NCBI GenBank assembly: GCA_003054695.1
Contig: QAZA01000019.1
Coordinates: forward strand, 1-50,640
From: Verrucomicrobia bacterium LW23
GTDB taxonomy: Bacteria > Verrucomicrobiota > Verrucomicrobiia > Methylacidiphilales > UBA1321
Length of the DNA stretch: 50,640 nt
Direction: 5' to 3'
Below are positions 33,846-42,155 of this stretch, one piece after another. A program made the position numbers and the translations under genes. The notes under the pieces were generated by a model. It searched no databases. It saw only the letters and a program-made list of their open reading frames with translations, and was not told the DNA's origin. The stretch's first letter is position 1, and every line of letters starts with the position of its first letter.

Positions 33846-35708
33846 CTATCCGCCGCTGAGGCTCTGCAGCGTGGCGCCGGAGCAACTGCTGCCGGAGCCG
33901 GCGGTGCAGCCAAAGCAATGATCTCCCAGGGCAATGTCCCGGCTATCCAGTGCGGAGATATCGATGTCCCACACGGATAATGGGTTGCCGTTGCGCCACT
34001 GCATGCCGAGCTGCTGGTTGAAGTCGCAGTCGTACACCTCCCCTTGCCAGCCGATGCTGAGCGTGTTCCGGCACATCAGCCTGTCAACCGCTGCGGGATT
34101 GAAGGAGGTGCGCAGCAAGTCCATGTAGTCGTCCAGCTTGCCGTTGTTTTTCAGCCAGGATTTGTAGCGGGCGATGGGCATGTTGGTAATGGCAAAGAGG
34201 CGGTGAAAATCGATGCCAAAGTGGTGCTTTAGCTCGCGCTTGTAGTCCGCCTCCAGCTCCGCCTGATCGGGCGGGAGGAAGGCGCCATTGGGGTTGTAGA
34301 CTAGGTCGAGCGGAAGCTCCTCGCTTCGGCCGTAGCCCAGGCGGTTGAGCACTTGCAGTGCGCGGATGCTAGCATCAAAGACGCCGTCGCCGCGCTGGGC
34401 GTTAACGTTGGCGGGCTCGTAGCACGGCATGGAGGCCACTATTTTTAGGCGGTGCTGCGCAATAAACTGTGCCGCCCACTCATAGCCAGGCTCGAGCAGA
34501 ATGGTGAGGTTGCAGCGGTCGATGATCGTCTCCACCTGGGGAAGGGCGCGCAGGCGTTGGATGAAGTAGCGGAAGTCGGGGATCATCTCCGGGGCACCGC
34601 CCGTCAGGTCCACTGTGTGGATATCCGTGGTTTCCAGCCAGGCCACAATGCGGTCGATGGTCTCGCGGGTGATGATTTCCTTGCGCTTTGGCCCGGCGTT
34701 GACGTGGCAGTGCACGCAGGTGAGGTTGCACAGCTTACCGGTATTGATCTGCAATATTTCTGTACCCCCGCGCCGCAGAGTAAGCCCGCGCTGTGAGAGT
34801 ACGTGCGCAAAGCCCTGGCTATCCGTTTTCGCCCCCGCCACCTGCTGAAGCGGGAGAGCGTCGGGCGAGATGATATCTTGCGATGCCTCGCCTTCGCGTA
34901 GATGGGGTGTGGTCATAAAATGGGGACGGTGCGGTACGAGGGCCGGTTCGTCAGATGCTGTTGACACCATCCGTGCCAGGGCAGTCCGGCGGGGGATTGG
35001 CCGCCTTTTTTTACGCCAGGCCAGTTGGCCGATGGTGCGCAGTATTATGGTGCCAGCCATTAGCGTGCCGCGAATGGTGCCGGAAATCTTTTGCTGACCG
35101 GCGGGGCGCGGATAGGTGCGGACGGGGATCTCCACGATGCGCAGGCCTTCTTCCGCGGCGCGCACCTGCATCTCCACAGTCCAGCCGAAGCCGCGGTCTT
35201 GCATCTCCAGCCGGCGATAGGCTTCCACGCGGATGGCGCGCTGCGGCCCCAGATCGCGGAAGCGATACCCCCAGATGACGCGGATGAGGAAGGGCGCGAG
35301 CCAGTTCCCAAAACGCTGCGGAAGCGACATGGCGTGGCGATCCTCCGCCATGGTGCGGCAGCCCAGGATGAGGTCGTGGCCGGGCGCCAGCTCCGCGTAG
35401 CGGTGGAGGGCGTCCAGGTCATCGCTGGCATCGGCATTGCAGTAGAGCAGCCACACCACGTCCGGCGGCACTTCTTCCCCACCCACCCAGCACGCAAGGC
35501 CATACCCGGCCCTGGGGTGGGAGATGACCTCGGCACCCGCATCCGCGGCGCGCTGAGCGGTTCTATCCCGACTGGCGTTCTCCACCACGCGTATGCGCTG
35601 GAATCCGATCTCGCGCAAGCGCCGGACGACATCGCCAACGCACTCCTCCTCGTTGTGGGCAGGAATGATCACGAGCGTCTGTGAGGCGAAAGCGTCAAGT
35701 GTCGGCAT
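33846..35708 (-). CDS. arsS: Glycosyltransferase (GT2)-ArsS fusion, arsenosugar biosynthesis radical SAM protein
   Basis: 620 residues from the ATG whose first base is 35708 ('MPTLDAFASQTLVII'); the longer frame from 35954 overlaps arsM and lacks similarity. Residues ~1-235 are a family-2 glycosyltransferase ('IIPAHNEEECVGDVVRRL', 'YCNADASDDLDAL', 'RDLGPQRAIRVEAYRRL') like the rSAM/selenodomain-associated transferase. From ~265 the protein is ArsS: radical-SAM cluster motif 'CNLTCVHCHV' (Cys 327, 331, 334), 'DLTGGAPEM', 'MPCYEPANVN', and the Cys-rich end 'MCRNTLSIGW', 'YDCDFNQQLGM', 'HCFGCTAGSGSSC'. ArsS attaches a 5'-deoxyadenosyl group to dimethylarsenite. In related proteins a C-terminal residue may be selenocysteine; here all are Cys. 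The two parts are usually separate genes. ATG 34916 could also start ArsS alone. Cytoplasmic, downstream of arsM. Confidence 0.9.
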   Translation of the reverse strand: MPTLDAFASQTLVIIPAHNEEECVGDVVRRLREIGFQRIRVVENASRDRTAQRAADAGAEVISHPRAGYGLACWVGGEEVPPDVVWLLYCNADASDDLDALHRYAELAPGHDLILGCRTMAEDRHAMSLPQRFGNWLAPFLIRVIWGYRFRDLGPQRAIRVEAYRRLEMQDRGFGWTVEMQVRAAEEGLRIVEIPVRTYPRPAGQQKISGTIRGTLMAGTIILRTIGQLAWRKKRRPIPRRTALARMVSTASDEPALVPHRPHFMTTPHLREGEASQDIISPDALPLQQVAGAKTDSQGFAHVLSQRGLTLRRGGTEILQINTGKLCNLTCVHCHVNAGPKRKEIITRETIDRIVAWLETTDIHTVDLTGGAPEMIPDFRYFIQRLRALPQVETIIDRCNLTILLEPGYEWAAQFIAQHRLKIVASMPCYEPANVNAQRGDGVFDASIRALQVLNRLGYGRSEELPLDLVYNPNGAFLPPDQAELEADYKRELKHHFGIDFHRLFAITNMPIARYKSWLKNNGKLDDYMDLLRTSFNPAAVDRLMCRNTLSIGWQGEVYDCDFNQQLGMQWRNGNPLSVWDIDISALDSRDIALGDHCFGCTAGSGSSCSGATLQSLSGG

Positions 35709-35752
35709 GGATGGGCAGGCAGGGGATAGATTTGCCGGGGTGTATTGGCTTG

Positions 35753-35822
35753 GCCGGAACGATTCCGAGGGGAGGCTCAAGCTTTTTCCCCACTGGGCTG
35801 CTCCCGTGTGAATCGTTCCGGC
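35753..35822 (-). promoter_or_regulatory. Long hairpin between arsM and arsS
   Basis: Perfect 13-bp arms GCCGGAACGATTC (35753-35765) and GAATCGTTCCGGC (35810-35822) around a 44-nt loop, which itself can pair GGGGA with TCCCC. It stands 10 bp after the arsM stop and 45 bp before the arsS start. No U-run follows on the minus strand, so it is not a typical terminator. It may act in mRNA processing, differential expression or attenuation. Function not shown. Confidence 0.6.
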
Positions 35823-35832
35823 GTAGCGGGGC

Positions 35833-36984
35833 TTAACAACAGCTGCTGCTGCCGGCACCGCCGTCGCAGCACTGGCTGCTGGCCAGGGTAGTCGCGCTGT
35901 AGCTTTGCCCTTTTGTCTCCCTGGGGTGACGGCGTGCGGTGCGGCTGCAGTCATAGGGTGCGGCGCTTTCCGGCGTTATGGGCTGGAGCGGGTCGATGAA
36001 GTCAAAATAGGCCGCATAGGGCGCTTTTTTGTAGAGATTATATGTTTTGTCGCACACGGCGTACCGCACGCCGCGCTCCATGCGATGGCCGTCATCATCC
36101 AGGACCTCCCTAAAGGGGCCGCGATAGATGACCGCCTGATTGCGCTCGAAGCACGCGCCCTGCTTTCCCTTGTAGGCCCGCACGGTCATGGAGCGAAATT
36201 CAATTCCCTCCACCGTGCGCCACGGCTGCACATCCAGCTTCAGCACTTCGATGCCGTAGAATCCCGCATCTGCGAATGCCTTCAGAAAGCCTTCCTCCGT
36301 CAGCGCTCCGGAGATGCAGCCGCTCCACAGGTCCGGATCGTTCTGCATGTGTTCCGGCACCTGTTCATCGCATACGATGTCTGAGATGACGGCCCGGCCC
36401 CCATTCTTCAGCACGCGAAAGATCTCGCGAAACAATTGCGGCTTGGCCTGCGGCTCGACAAGATTCAATACGCAGTTGGAGACCACGACGTCAATGGAAT
36501 CGGTGGCGATCAGCGGCTGTGTAACGCGGAGCTCGTCCGCGGAGGAGAGGAACGCCGCGGAATCCAGCACGGGGTGCCGCTTCAGCTCCGCATCCAGCGC
36601 TTCCAGATCGAGGGACAGATCCTGGATGCGGCCTTTGCGAAACTCGACGTTGGCGTGGCCTATGCGCTCCGCCACGATGGGCGCGTTGCGGCGGGCCACT
36701 TCCAGCATGTCATCCGTCATATCCACGCCGATGACTTTACCGAGCGGCCCCACCACTTGGGAGGCGATGAAGCAGATCTTGCCGGTTCCGGATCCGAGAT
36801 CGAGCACCGTTTCGCCTTCGTGTACGTGTTTGCTGGGATCGCCACAGCCGTAATCTTTCTCAATCACTTCCGCCGGAATCGCTTCCAGATATTTCCTGTC
36901 ATAAACGACGGGACAGCACAGGGCGGCTTCCGGCGCTTTGGCGGCACCAGCGTAGCGATCTTTAACTGCGTTCTCAGTTTTCAT
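35833..36984 (-). CDS. arsM: Arsenite S-adenosylmethyltransferase ArsM with cysteine-rich tail
   Basis: 383 residues from the ATG whose first base is 36984 ('MKTENAVKDRYAG'). The Rossmann methyltransferase domain has the SAM motif 'VLDLGSGTGKICFIA' and 'GVDMTDDMLEVARRN'. Arsenic-binding cysteines fit the ArsM pattern: 'CCPVVYD', 'KDYGCGDP', 'VSNCVLNLV' and 'SGCISGAL'. The C-terminal region from ~260 ('CFERNQAVIYRGPF', 'VCDKTYNLYKK') matches the usual ArsM extension. The tail ends with 'SSQCCDGGAGSSSCC', a likely metalloid-binding cysteine cluster. ArsM methylates As(III) stepwise with SAM in the cytoplasm, giving the substrate for ArsS. It is first in a two-gene minus-strand unit with arsS and divergent from the FAD oxidoreductase gene. 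No Shine-Dalgarno and no ArsR-type operator is obvious in the 176-bp divergent gap. Confidence 0.94.
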   Translation of the reverse strand: MKTENAVKDRYAGAAKAPEAALCCPVVYDRKYLEAIPAEVIEKDYGCGDPSKHVHEGETVLDLGSGTGKICFIASQVVGPLGKVIGVDMTDDMLEVARRNAPIVAERIGHANVEFRKGRIQDLSLDLEALDAELKRHPVLDSAAFLSSADELRVTQPLIATDSIDVVVSNCVLNLVEPQAKPQLFREIFRVLKNGGRAVISDIVCDEQVPEHMQNDPDLWSGCISGALTEEGFLKAFADAGFYGIEVLKLDVQPWRTVEGIEFRSMTVRAYKGKQGACFERNQAVIYRGPFREVLDDDGHRMERGVRYAVCDKTYNLYKKAPYAAYFDFIDPLQPITPESAAPYDCSRTARRHPRETKGQSYSATTLASSQCCDGGAGSSSCC

Positions 36985-37160
36985 GGGAGGGTGCAACAAT
37001 GAAGAAGTCTGAAGCAAAAATTTGTATGGAGTTTACCATCCTTGGTCGTGGGAGCGGAAAGGGCAATCATTTATTCCCAAAAAATCAGCGGTGGCACCTC
37101 TTCTTGCATCATGCGGTAATAAGCGGAATAAAACGAGAATCGTTCCACTCCCACTGAACA

Positions 37161-38561
37161 ATGAGCACCCGAAGCATCGTTATCCTGGGAAACGGGATCA
37201 CCGGCATCACCGCCGCCCGTAACATTCGCAAGCGCTCGGACGACGACCGCATTACGGTAGTCTCCGGCGAAACGGACCACCATTTCTCGCGCACCGCCCT
37301 GATGTACATTTTTATGGGCGACATGACGTATGCCGATACCAAGCCCTATGAGGACGGCTTCTGGCCGAAGAACCGCATTGAGCTGAAGCGCGGCTGGGTG
37401 GACGCGATCGACACTACTGCAACGCGCCTTACCTTCAGCAATGGCGACTCGCTCCCTTATGACGAGCTGATTATCGCGACTGGCTCCCAACCGAACCGCT
37501 TGGGCTGGCCGGGGCAGGATCTTCAAGGCGTGCAGGGTCTTTACTCCTTGCAGGACCTGGAATCCATGGAGAAGCTCTGCCCGACAACGAAGCGCGCCGT
37601 CATCGCCGGGGGCGGCCTGATTGGCGTGGAGGTGGCGGAGATGCTGCTGACGCGCGGCATTGCGGTAACGTTCCTGGTTCGCGAGAAGTCCTTCTGGGGC
37701 AGCGTGTTACCGGAGGGGGAATCGAAGTTGGTGGGCCGGGAGATATTGCGCCACGGCATTGATCTGAGTCTACAATCGGAGATCCAGGAAATTCTGCCCG
37801 ACGCGGCGGGGCGGGCCCGGGCAGTGAAGACGAAGGCTGGCGACGAAATCCCGTGCGAGATGGTGTTCCTCACCGCCGGCGTAAGCCCCAACATCGCGGT
37901 GGCCAGGGCAGCTGGCGTGGAGTGCGACCGCGGGGTGCTGGTCGACGAGTTTTTTCGCACCGCAACTCCCCACGTGTGGGCCGGGGGCGACTGCGCGCAA
38001 CATCGCACCGTGCCGGCGGGGCGCCGCCCCGTGGAGCAGGTGTGGTACACGGGCAAGCTGCACGGCGAGCACATTGCCGCCAACATTTGTGGCGAGAGCC
38101 TGCCGTACCAGCCGGGAATCTGGTTCAACTCCGCCAAGTTTTTTGACATAGAGTACCAGACCTACGGCACGGTGCTGCCGAAGCCGCGGGATGGGGAGCA
38201 ATCCTTCTACTGGGAGCACCCGGACGGCGATAAGTCGATTCGCGTGAACTTTCGCGGCGATACGGGGGAGTTGGTTGGCGTGAATGTCTTCGGCATCCGT
38301 CACCGCCACCTGGTATGGGAGCACTGGATCGCCGCCGGCACAACCGTTACGGAGGCCATGTCCGACCTCGGCGCGGCCAACTTCGATCCGGAATTCTTCC
38401 GCCAGTACGAGCCGGAGATCGTCGCCGCGTTTAATGCCGCGCACCCACAAAGCGCTGCCACACTGCGCACGCGTAAGGGGCTGTTCACCCGCGTCTTCCA
38501 GCGGCTCTTCAAAAGCGCGTCGCCCCGAGGCGCTGTTGCTGTTTCCGCCATGACTCCGTAA
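37161..38561 (+). CDS. FAD/NAD(P)-dependent pyridine nucleotide-disulfide-type oxidoreductase
   Basis: 466 residues. The N-terminal FAD-binding motif 'IVILGNGITGITAARNIR' starts at ~6. The second dinucleotide motif 'AVIAGGGLIGVEVAEMLL' is near 150. The conserved 'IIATGSQPNR' and the FAD ribityl-contact motif 'VWAGGDCAQ' are present. Residues ~310-430 form a C-terminal domain ending in a basic tail. There is no CxxxxC redox disulfide, so it resembles nitrite-reductase/rubredoxin-reductase-type enzymes rather than glutathione reductase. It is divergent from arsM and followed 61 bp later by a polyferredoxin membrane gene, suggesting an electron-transfer pair. The role in organoarsenical chemistry is inferred from location only. 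Confidence 0.87.
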   Translation: MSTRSIVILGNGITGITAARNIRKRSDDDRITVVSGETDHHFSRTALMYIFMGDMTYADTKPYEDGFWPKNRIELKRGWVDAIDTTATRLTFSNGDSLPYDELIIATGSQPNRLGWPGQDLQGVQGLYSLQDLESMEKLCPTTKRAVIAGGGLIGVEVAEMLLTRGIAVTFLVREKSFWGSVLPEGESKLVGREILRHGIDLSLQSEIQEILPDAAGRARAVKTKAGDEIPCEMVFLTAGVSPNIAVARAAGVECDRGVLVDEFFRTATPHVWAGGDCAQHRTVPAGRRPVEQVWYTGKLHGEHIAANICGESLPYQPGIWFNSAKFFDIEYQTYGTVLPKPRDGEQSFYWEHPDGDKSIRVNFRGDTGELVGVNVFGIRHRHLVWEHWIAAGTTVTEAMSDLGAANFDPEFFRQYEPEIVAAFNAAHPQSAATLRTRKGLFTRVFQRLFKSASPRGAVAVSAMTP

Positions 38562-38622
38562 TACATACCTCACTGGCGACATCCCGTCCGCTTCCATCAA
38601 TCCCTTTATCGTCTGTTTTCCT

Positions 38623-40011
38623 ATGAAAGATCTCACGGCAAATCTGGCGTACGAGAGCCATTCCCTTACCCCCGGCGGCCATCGGCTGGCGCCCCTGGAG
38701 CAACTTGGCCTGGCCCTGTGCGGCGTCGGCTTTATGGTACTACTGGCAGGTTACTTTACCGCATCGGATGTCTCCTCTGGTGTCCGGGCCATATGGCTGG
38801 GCCTGGCGTGGGGCGGCGTTGTCAGCGGCACGCTCCTCTACGGCCTGCACAAGCACCTTTCGGAGAACGCCGGCGTGCGAAATCACGGCAAGACCACGGA
38901 GAGCCTTACCGCACGCGGGGCGCTGGGGTGGATTCTAGCCGTCCTGCTCACGGCGTTCTACGTCGTCCTCTACTGGTTTCCCGAGATGTTTGGCGGCATC
39001 ACACGCCTGCACGATCCCCTGAGCCAGGCATTGCGCGGGCGTCCCGCGGACCACTGGTTCCTTTATGGCACGGCCTATACGGTAGGCACGACGATCATGG
39101 GGGCCAAAGCGTTGGCCAAGTACCGGCACAGCCGCTATCAAGTCGTGCGTACTCTGGTGATCATGGCATCCCAGCTTGTCATGGCCTATCTGTTGCCCGG
39201 GTTTCTCGCCAGCATCAACCAGCCGGAGGCCTACCTGACCTATTTCTGGCCGCTGGCGTACGAGAATCTGTTCCCCGGCTCCATCCAGGGCCTGATGAAC
39301 CGCGGCGCCTTTGGCACGTTTGTCGTGGCGTGGTCCTTTATCTCCATTTTTGTCGCCACGCCCATACTGACGTACTTCTATGGCAAACGCTGGTACTGCT
39401 CCTGGGTATGCGGCTGCGGCGGCCTGGCCAACACAGTAGGCGATTCGTTTCGGCAGATTTCCGATAAGTCCCTGCGGGCGTGGCAGGTCGAGCGCTACAC
39501 CGTTTACGGCGTGCTGGTCTTTATCGTGCTGGTAACCGGCCTGCTGTGGCTGGAGCCCTACATGCCCGCCTACATGCACGAGCCCCTGTACATGCTGCGC
39601 AAGACTTACGGCTTCCTTATCGGCATGGTCCTCGCCGGCGTGGTTGGCGTGGGTGCTTATCCGCTGATGGGCACGCGTGTGTGGTGTCGATTCTTCTGCC
39701 CGATGGCGGCAGTGCTGGGCATCATTCAGCGCTTTTTCTCTCGATTTCGCATTACTACCAATGGCGGCCAGTGCATTTCCTGCGGCAACTGCTCCAAGTA
39801 CTGCGAGATGGGTATCGACGTGCGCTCGTACGCCCAGCGCGGCGAGAACATTGTGCGCGCATCGTGCGTCGGCTGCGGCGTCTGCGCCACCGTCTGCCCC
39901 CGCGGCGTCTTATCCCTGGAGAACGGCCCTACCGAGGATCGCCTGAAGGGATACACCGCGCCTACGCAGCCGGTCATCACGAAGTCAGTCAAGCGGGTCG
40001 CGATGCGGTAA
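38623..40011 (+). CDS. Membrane-bound polyferredoxin (NapH/NosR-like 4Fe-4S protein)
   Basis: 462 residues with about eight hydrophobic segments (first near 28-50, last near 330-350). The membrane domain carries two Cys pairs of the Fer4_5 type, 'YCSWVCGCGG' near 262-271 and 'RVWCRFFCPMAAVLG' near 352-366. Two ferredoxin clusters follow: 'CISCGNCSKYCEMGI' (~385-399) and 'CVGCGVCATVCPRGV' (~413-427). Such NapH/CcoG/NosR-like proteins move electrons across or along the inner membrane. It is 61 bp downstream of the FAD oxidoreductase gene, so the two may form a membrane electron relay supplying the radical SAM enzyme. That link is speculative. The gene is complete. Confidence 0.88.
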   Translation: MKDLTANLAYESHSLTPGGHRLAPLEQLGLALCGVGFMVLLAGYFTASDVSSGVRAIWLGLAWGGVVSGTLLYGLHKHLSENAGVRNHGKTTESLTARGALGWILAVLLTAFYVVLYWFPEMFGGITRLHDPLSQALRGRPADHWFLYGTAYTVGTTIMGAKALAKYRHSRYQVVRTLVIMASQLVMAYLLPGFLASINQPEAYLTYFWPLAYENLFPGSIQGLMNRGAFGTFVVAWSFISIFVATPILTYFYGKRWYCSWVCGCGGLANTVGDSFRQISDKSLRAWQVERYTVYGVLVFIVLVTGLLWLEPYMPAYMHEPLYMLRKTYGFLIGMVLAGVVGVGAYPLMGTRVWCRFFCPMAAVLGIIQRFFSRFRITTNGGQCISCGNCSKYCEMGIDVRSYAQRGENIVRASCVGCGVCATVCPRGVLSLENGPTEDRLKGYTAPTQPVITKSVKRVAMR

Positions 40012-40072
40012 GTCTGCATTCCCGCCAGGAGTGCGCTTTTACTTTGTTCCCTCGCCGACCTAAACTGAGCCC

Positions 40073-41512
40073 ATGATCGGAATCACCCCCAGGCAAAGCT
40101 GGATGCTGGGCTGCGCGCTATCCATCGCTATGCTGGCCGGAGCATTCGTAGCGCTGCCCTATGGCAAAATGCATCAAGCCGGCAACATCCCCCCGTTTTT
40201 GGCGGGGGCGGGGCTGATGCTGGCCGCGTTTGCGGGCGCAATGATGGCAGGCCGGAAGTGTCTGCTCTGCACGGAGTCTGATCGCGATTCCGTTTCTCAT
40301 ACTGATGCTGATTCCGGCTCTGGCACCAGGCAACGTCACCCGTCGTTCCCCATTCCCCTCCCGCTCATCGCTATCGCCGCGGTGGCGATACGCGTGGTAC
40401 TTCTCTTCCAGGCGCCCGGGGATGATCTCTACCGGTACATCTGGGAGGGCAAACTGCTGCTGGCACAGAAAAGCCCCTACCTGCATGCTCCCGACTCTGC
40501 CGGGCTGGTGCCCCTGCGTGACGCGAACTGGGAATCCGTAGAGCACAAGAGCGTCTCCGCGATCTACCCGCCCATGGCGCAGTGGTGCTTTGCCGCGCTC
40601 CATGCCATCGCTCCCACGATCCTCTGCTACAAACTGGCATTTGCCGCGGCGGATCTCGCCACGGGCTGGCTGCTGTGGCGGCGCTTTGGTGGCGCGGCAT
40701 CCCTCCTTTATCTGTGGAATCCTCTCGTCATCTACTCCTTTGCCGGCGGCGGCCATTACGACAGCCTCTTCATTCTGCCCCTGGTAGCAGGCTGGCTGGC
40801 CTGGATGCGGGAGAAAACGGTGGCCGGCGTCCTGTGGATCGGCGTTGCTGTGGCCATGAAGTGGCTGGCGCTCCCCATCCTGGGCTGGGCGGTGTGGCAA
40901 GTGATGCGCAAGCGCGGCCTCGTGGCGGCGCTGCCCGCCGGGGCATTGGCATTACTTGTGGGCATGGCGCCGTTCGCCGGATGCTGGCTGGCACTGCTGG
41001 TGTGGACGGGAGAGTGGTCATGGCAATTGCATCCACGCGCCTTTACCGAGGTGGCCCGCAGCGCGGAGTTGGTGCCAAGCCTGGTGGTAGTCTTTTGGCC
41101 GGATGCGGCGCAGGGTAACCAGTGGATTCTACCGCTGATGGCCATGGCGTGGGCTGTTGTCATCCTTTCGTGCAACAGAATAACCACTGCTATGGAGTGG
41201 ATCTTTTTTACGACACTTATCCTTTCGCCCGTCGTCCACGCATGGTACTTCACCTGGCTCATCCCCTGTGCCGTCGCGAGCCGAAACCTCGGCGCCATCC
41301 TCGTCAGCGGCTCCGCATTCGCCTATTTTCTCATTCATCACCGCCTCAGCGCGGATTGGGAGCTCAAGTGGACCTTCACCCCAACGGAGCTGGTTATCAT
41401 CTGGCTGCCCTACGTCACCGGCTTCCTCTGGACGTATCTCCGCCGCCAGTCCCCGGATTCACCCTCGCCTGCCGCCGATACCACCGATGACAACCGCCTG
41501 CCTCTTTCTTAA
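40073..41512 (+). CDS. Integral-membrane GT-C/GT87-like glycosyltransferase
   Basis: 479 residues with at least ten hydrophobic helices. The first luminal loop carries 'DDLYRYIWEGKLLLAQKSPY', characteristic of polyprenyl-phosphate-hexose-dependent GT-C enzymes (DUF2029/GT87), and later 'YPPMAQWCF', 'LYLWNPLVIYSFAGGGHYD' and 'HAWYFTWLIPC' also fit. A Ser/Asp-rich loop near 65-90 may be cytoplasmic. It would transfer a sugar from a lipid carrier outside the inner membrane. It starts 61 bp after the polyferredoxin gene and overlaps the next gene by 26 bp, so the four plus-strand genes look like one operon. Substrate unknown; a role in arsenosugar or arsenolipid decoration is inferred from location. 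Confidence 0.85.
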   Translation: MIGITPRQSWMLGCALSIAMLAGAFVALPYGKMHQAGNIPPFLAGAGLMLAAFAGAMMAGRKCLLCTESDRDSVSHTDADSGSGTRQRHPSFPIPLPLIAIAAVAIRVVLLFQAPGDDLYRYIWEGKLLLAQKSPYLHAPDSAGLVPLRDANWESVEHKSVSAIYPPMAQWCFAALHAIAPTILCYKLAFAAADLATGWLLWRRFGGAASLLYLWNPLVIYSFAGGGHYDSLFILPLVAGWLAWMREKTVAGVLWIGVAVAMKWLALPILGWAVWQVMRKRGLVAALPAGALALLVGMAPFAGCWLALLVWTGEWSWQLHPRAFTEVARSAELVPSLVVVFWPDAAQGNQWILPLMAMAWAVVILSCNRITTAMEWIFFTTLILSPVVHAWYFTWLIPCAVASRNLGAILVSGSAFAYFLIHHRLSADWELKWTFTPTELVIIWLPYVTGFLWTYLRRQSPDSPSPAADTTDDNRLPLS

Positions 41513-42125
41513 AGCCCCGCGCGCCGGAACCGTCAAGACACGTCTGGCCAGGGATATCGGTGCCGACCGTGCCCTGGCCGTGTACCGCGCCCTTGTGGAG
41601 CGCCAGGCCGCGGCGCTGCCACCAGCCTGGAGCGTTGTCGTCAGCTTTGCCCCGCACGATGCACTGGAGGAGATGGAATCATGGCTTCGCCCCCGCTTCC
41701 CCCAAGGCGTCCGATTCGAGCCCCAGTGTGACGGCGACCTGGGAGACCGCCTCGCAAGTGCTGTGCAGCGCGAGTTCCTGCAGTGCGGTGCCACCCGGCT
41801 ATTCCTGCTGGGTGGCGATTGCCCCCAAATCACCGCCGACTACCTGCACAAAGCGGAAGCATCCCTGGAAACTCACGATATGGCTGTCGGCCCGGCCCAA
41901 GACGGCGGCTACGTGCTGCTGGGCCTGCGCTCCCCTCTCACGGCACTTTTTGAAAACATTACCTGGAGCACCCCCGTTGTGCTGGCCCAGACCCTGGCTG
42001 TCGCTAAGCACCTGTCGCTCTCCATTGCCACCCTACCCACTTTGGAGGACGTCGACAACCTGGAAAGCCTAGAGCGCCAAAACCACGCATTCCTTACCCA
42101 CGCCGCCGGCCTGCGCAAAGCCTGA
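41487..42125 (+). CDS. DUF2064 transferase (rSAM/selenodomain-associated transferase 1 family)
   Basis: 212 residues from ATG 41487, which overlaps the GT-C gene by 26 bp; the longer frame is rejected because its extra 73 residues are low-complexity shadow sequence. The GT-A fold is shown by 'FLKAPRAGTVKTRLARDIG' at the start, 'LFLLGGDCPQI' (~108-118) and 'VGPAQDGGYVLLGL' (~137-150), the hallmarks of the DUF2064 family. That family is repeatedly found next to arsS and annotated as an arsenosugar-associated glycosyltransferase. Its presence with arsM, arsS and the GT2 domain completes the typical gene set. The stop codon TGA (42123-42125) is followed at once by CGTCCTGTGCAAA, which resembles the IS left terminus. 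Confidence 0.9.
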   Translation: MTTACLFLKAPRAGTVKTRLARDIGADRALAVYRALVERQAAALPPAWSVVVSFAPHDALEEMESWLRPRFPQGVRFEPQCDGDLGDRLASAVQREFLQCGATRLFLLGGDCPQITADYLHKAEASLETHDMAVGPAQDGGYVLLGLRSPLTALFENITWSTPVVLAQTLAVAKHLSLSIATLPTLEDVDNLESLERQNHAFLTHAAGLRKA

Positions 42126-42155
42126 CGTCCTGTGCAAAGGCCTTATTCCGTTGTA
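42126..42155 (-). repeat. Possible IS left-terminus stub
   Basis: CGTCCTGTGCAAA matches the first 13 bases of the IS family left end with one change; the rest has no clear similarity and runs into the TA flank of the IS630 derivative. Short enough that chance cannot be excluded. Confidence 0.35.
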
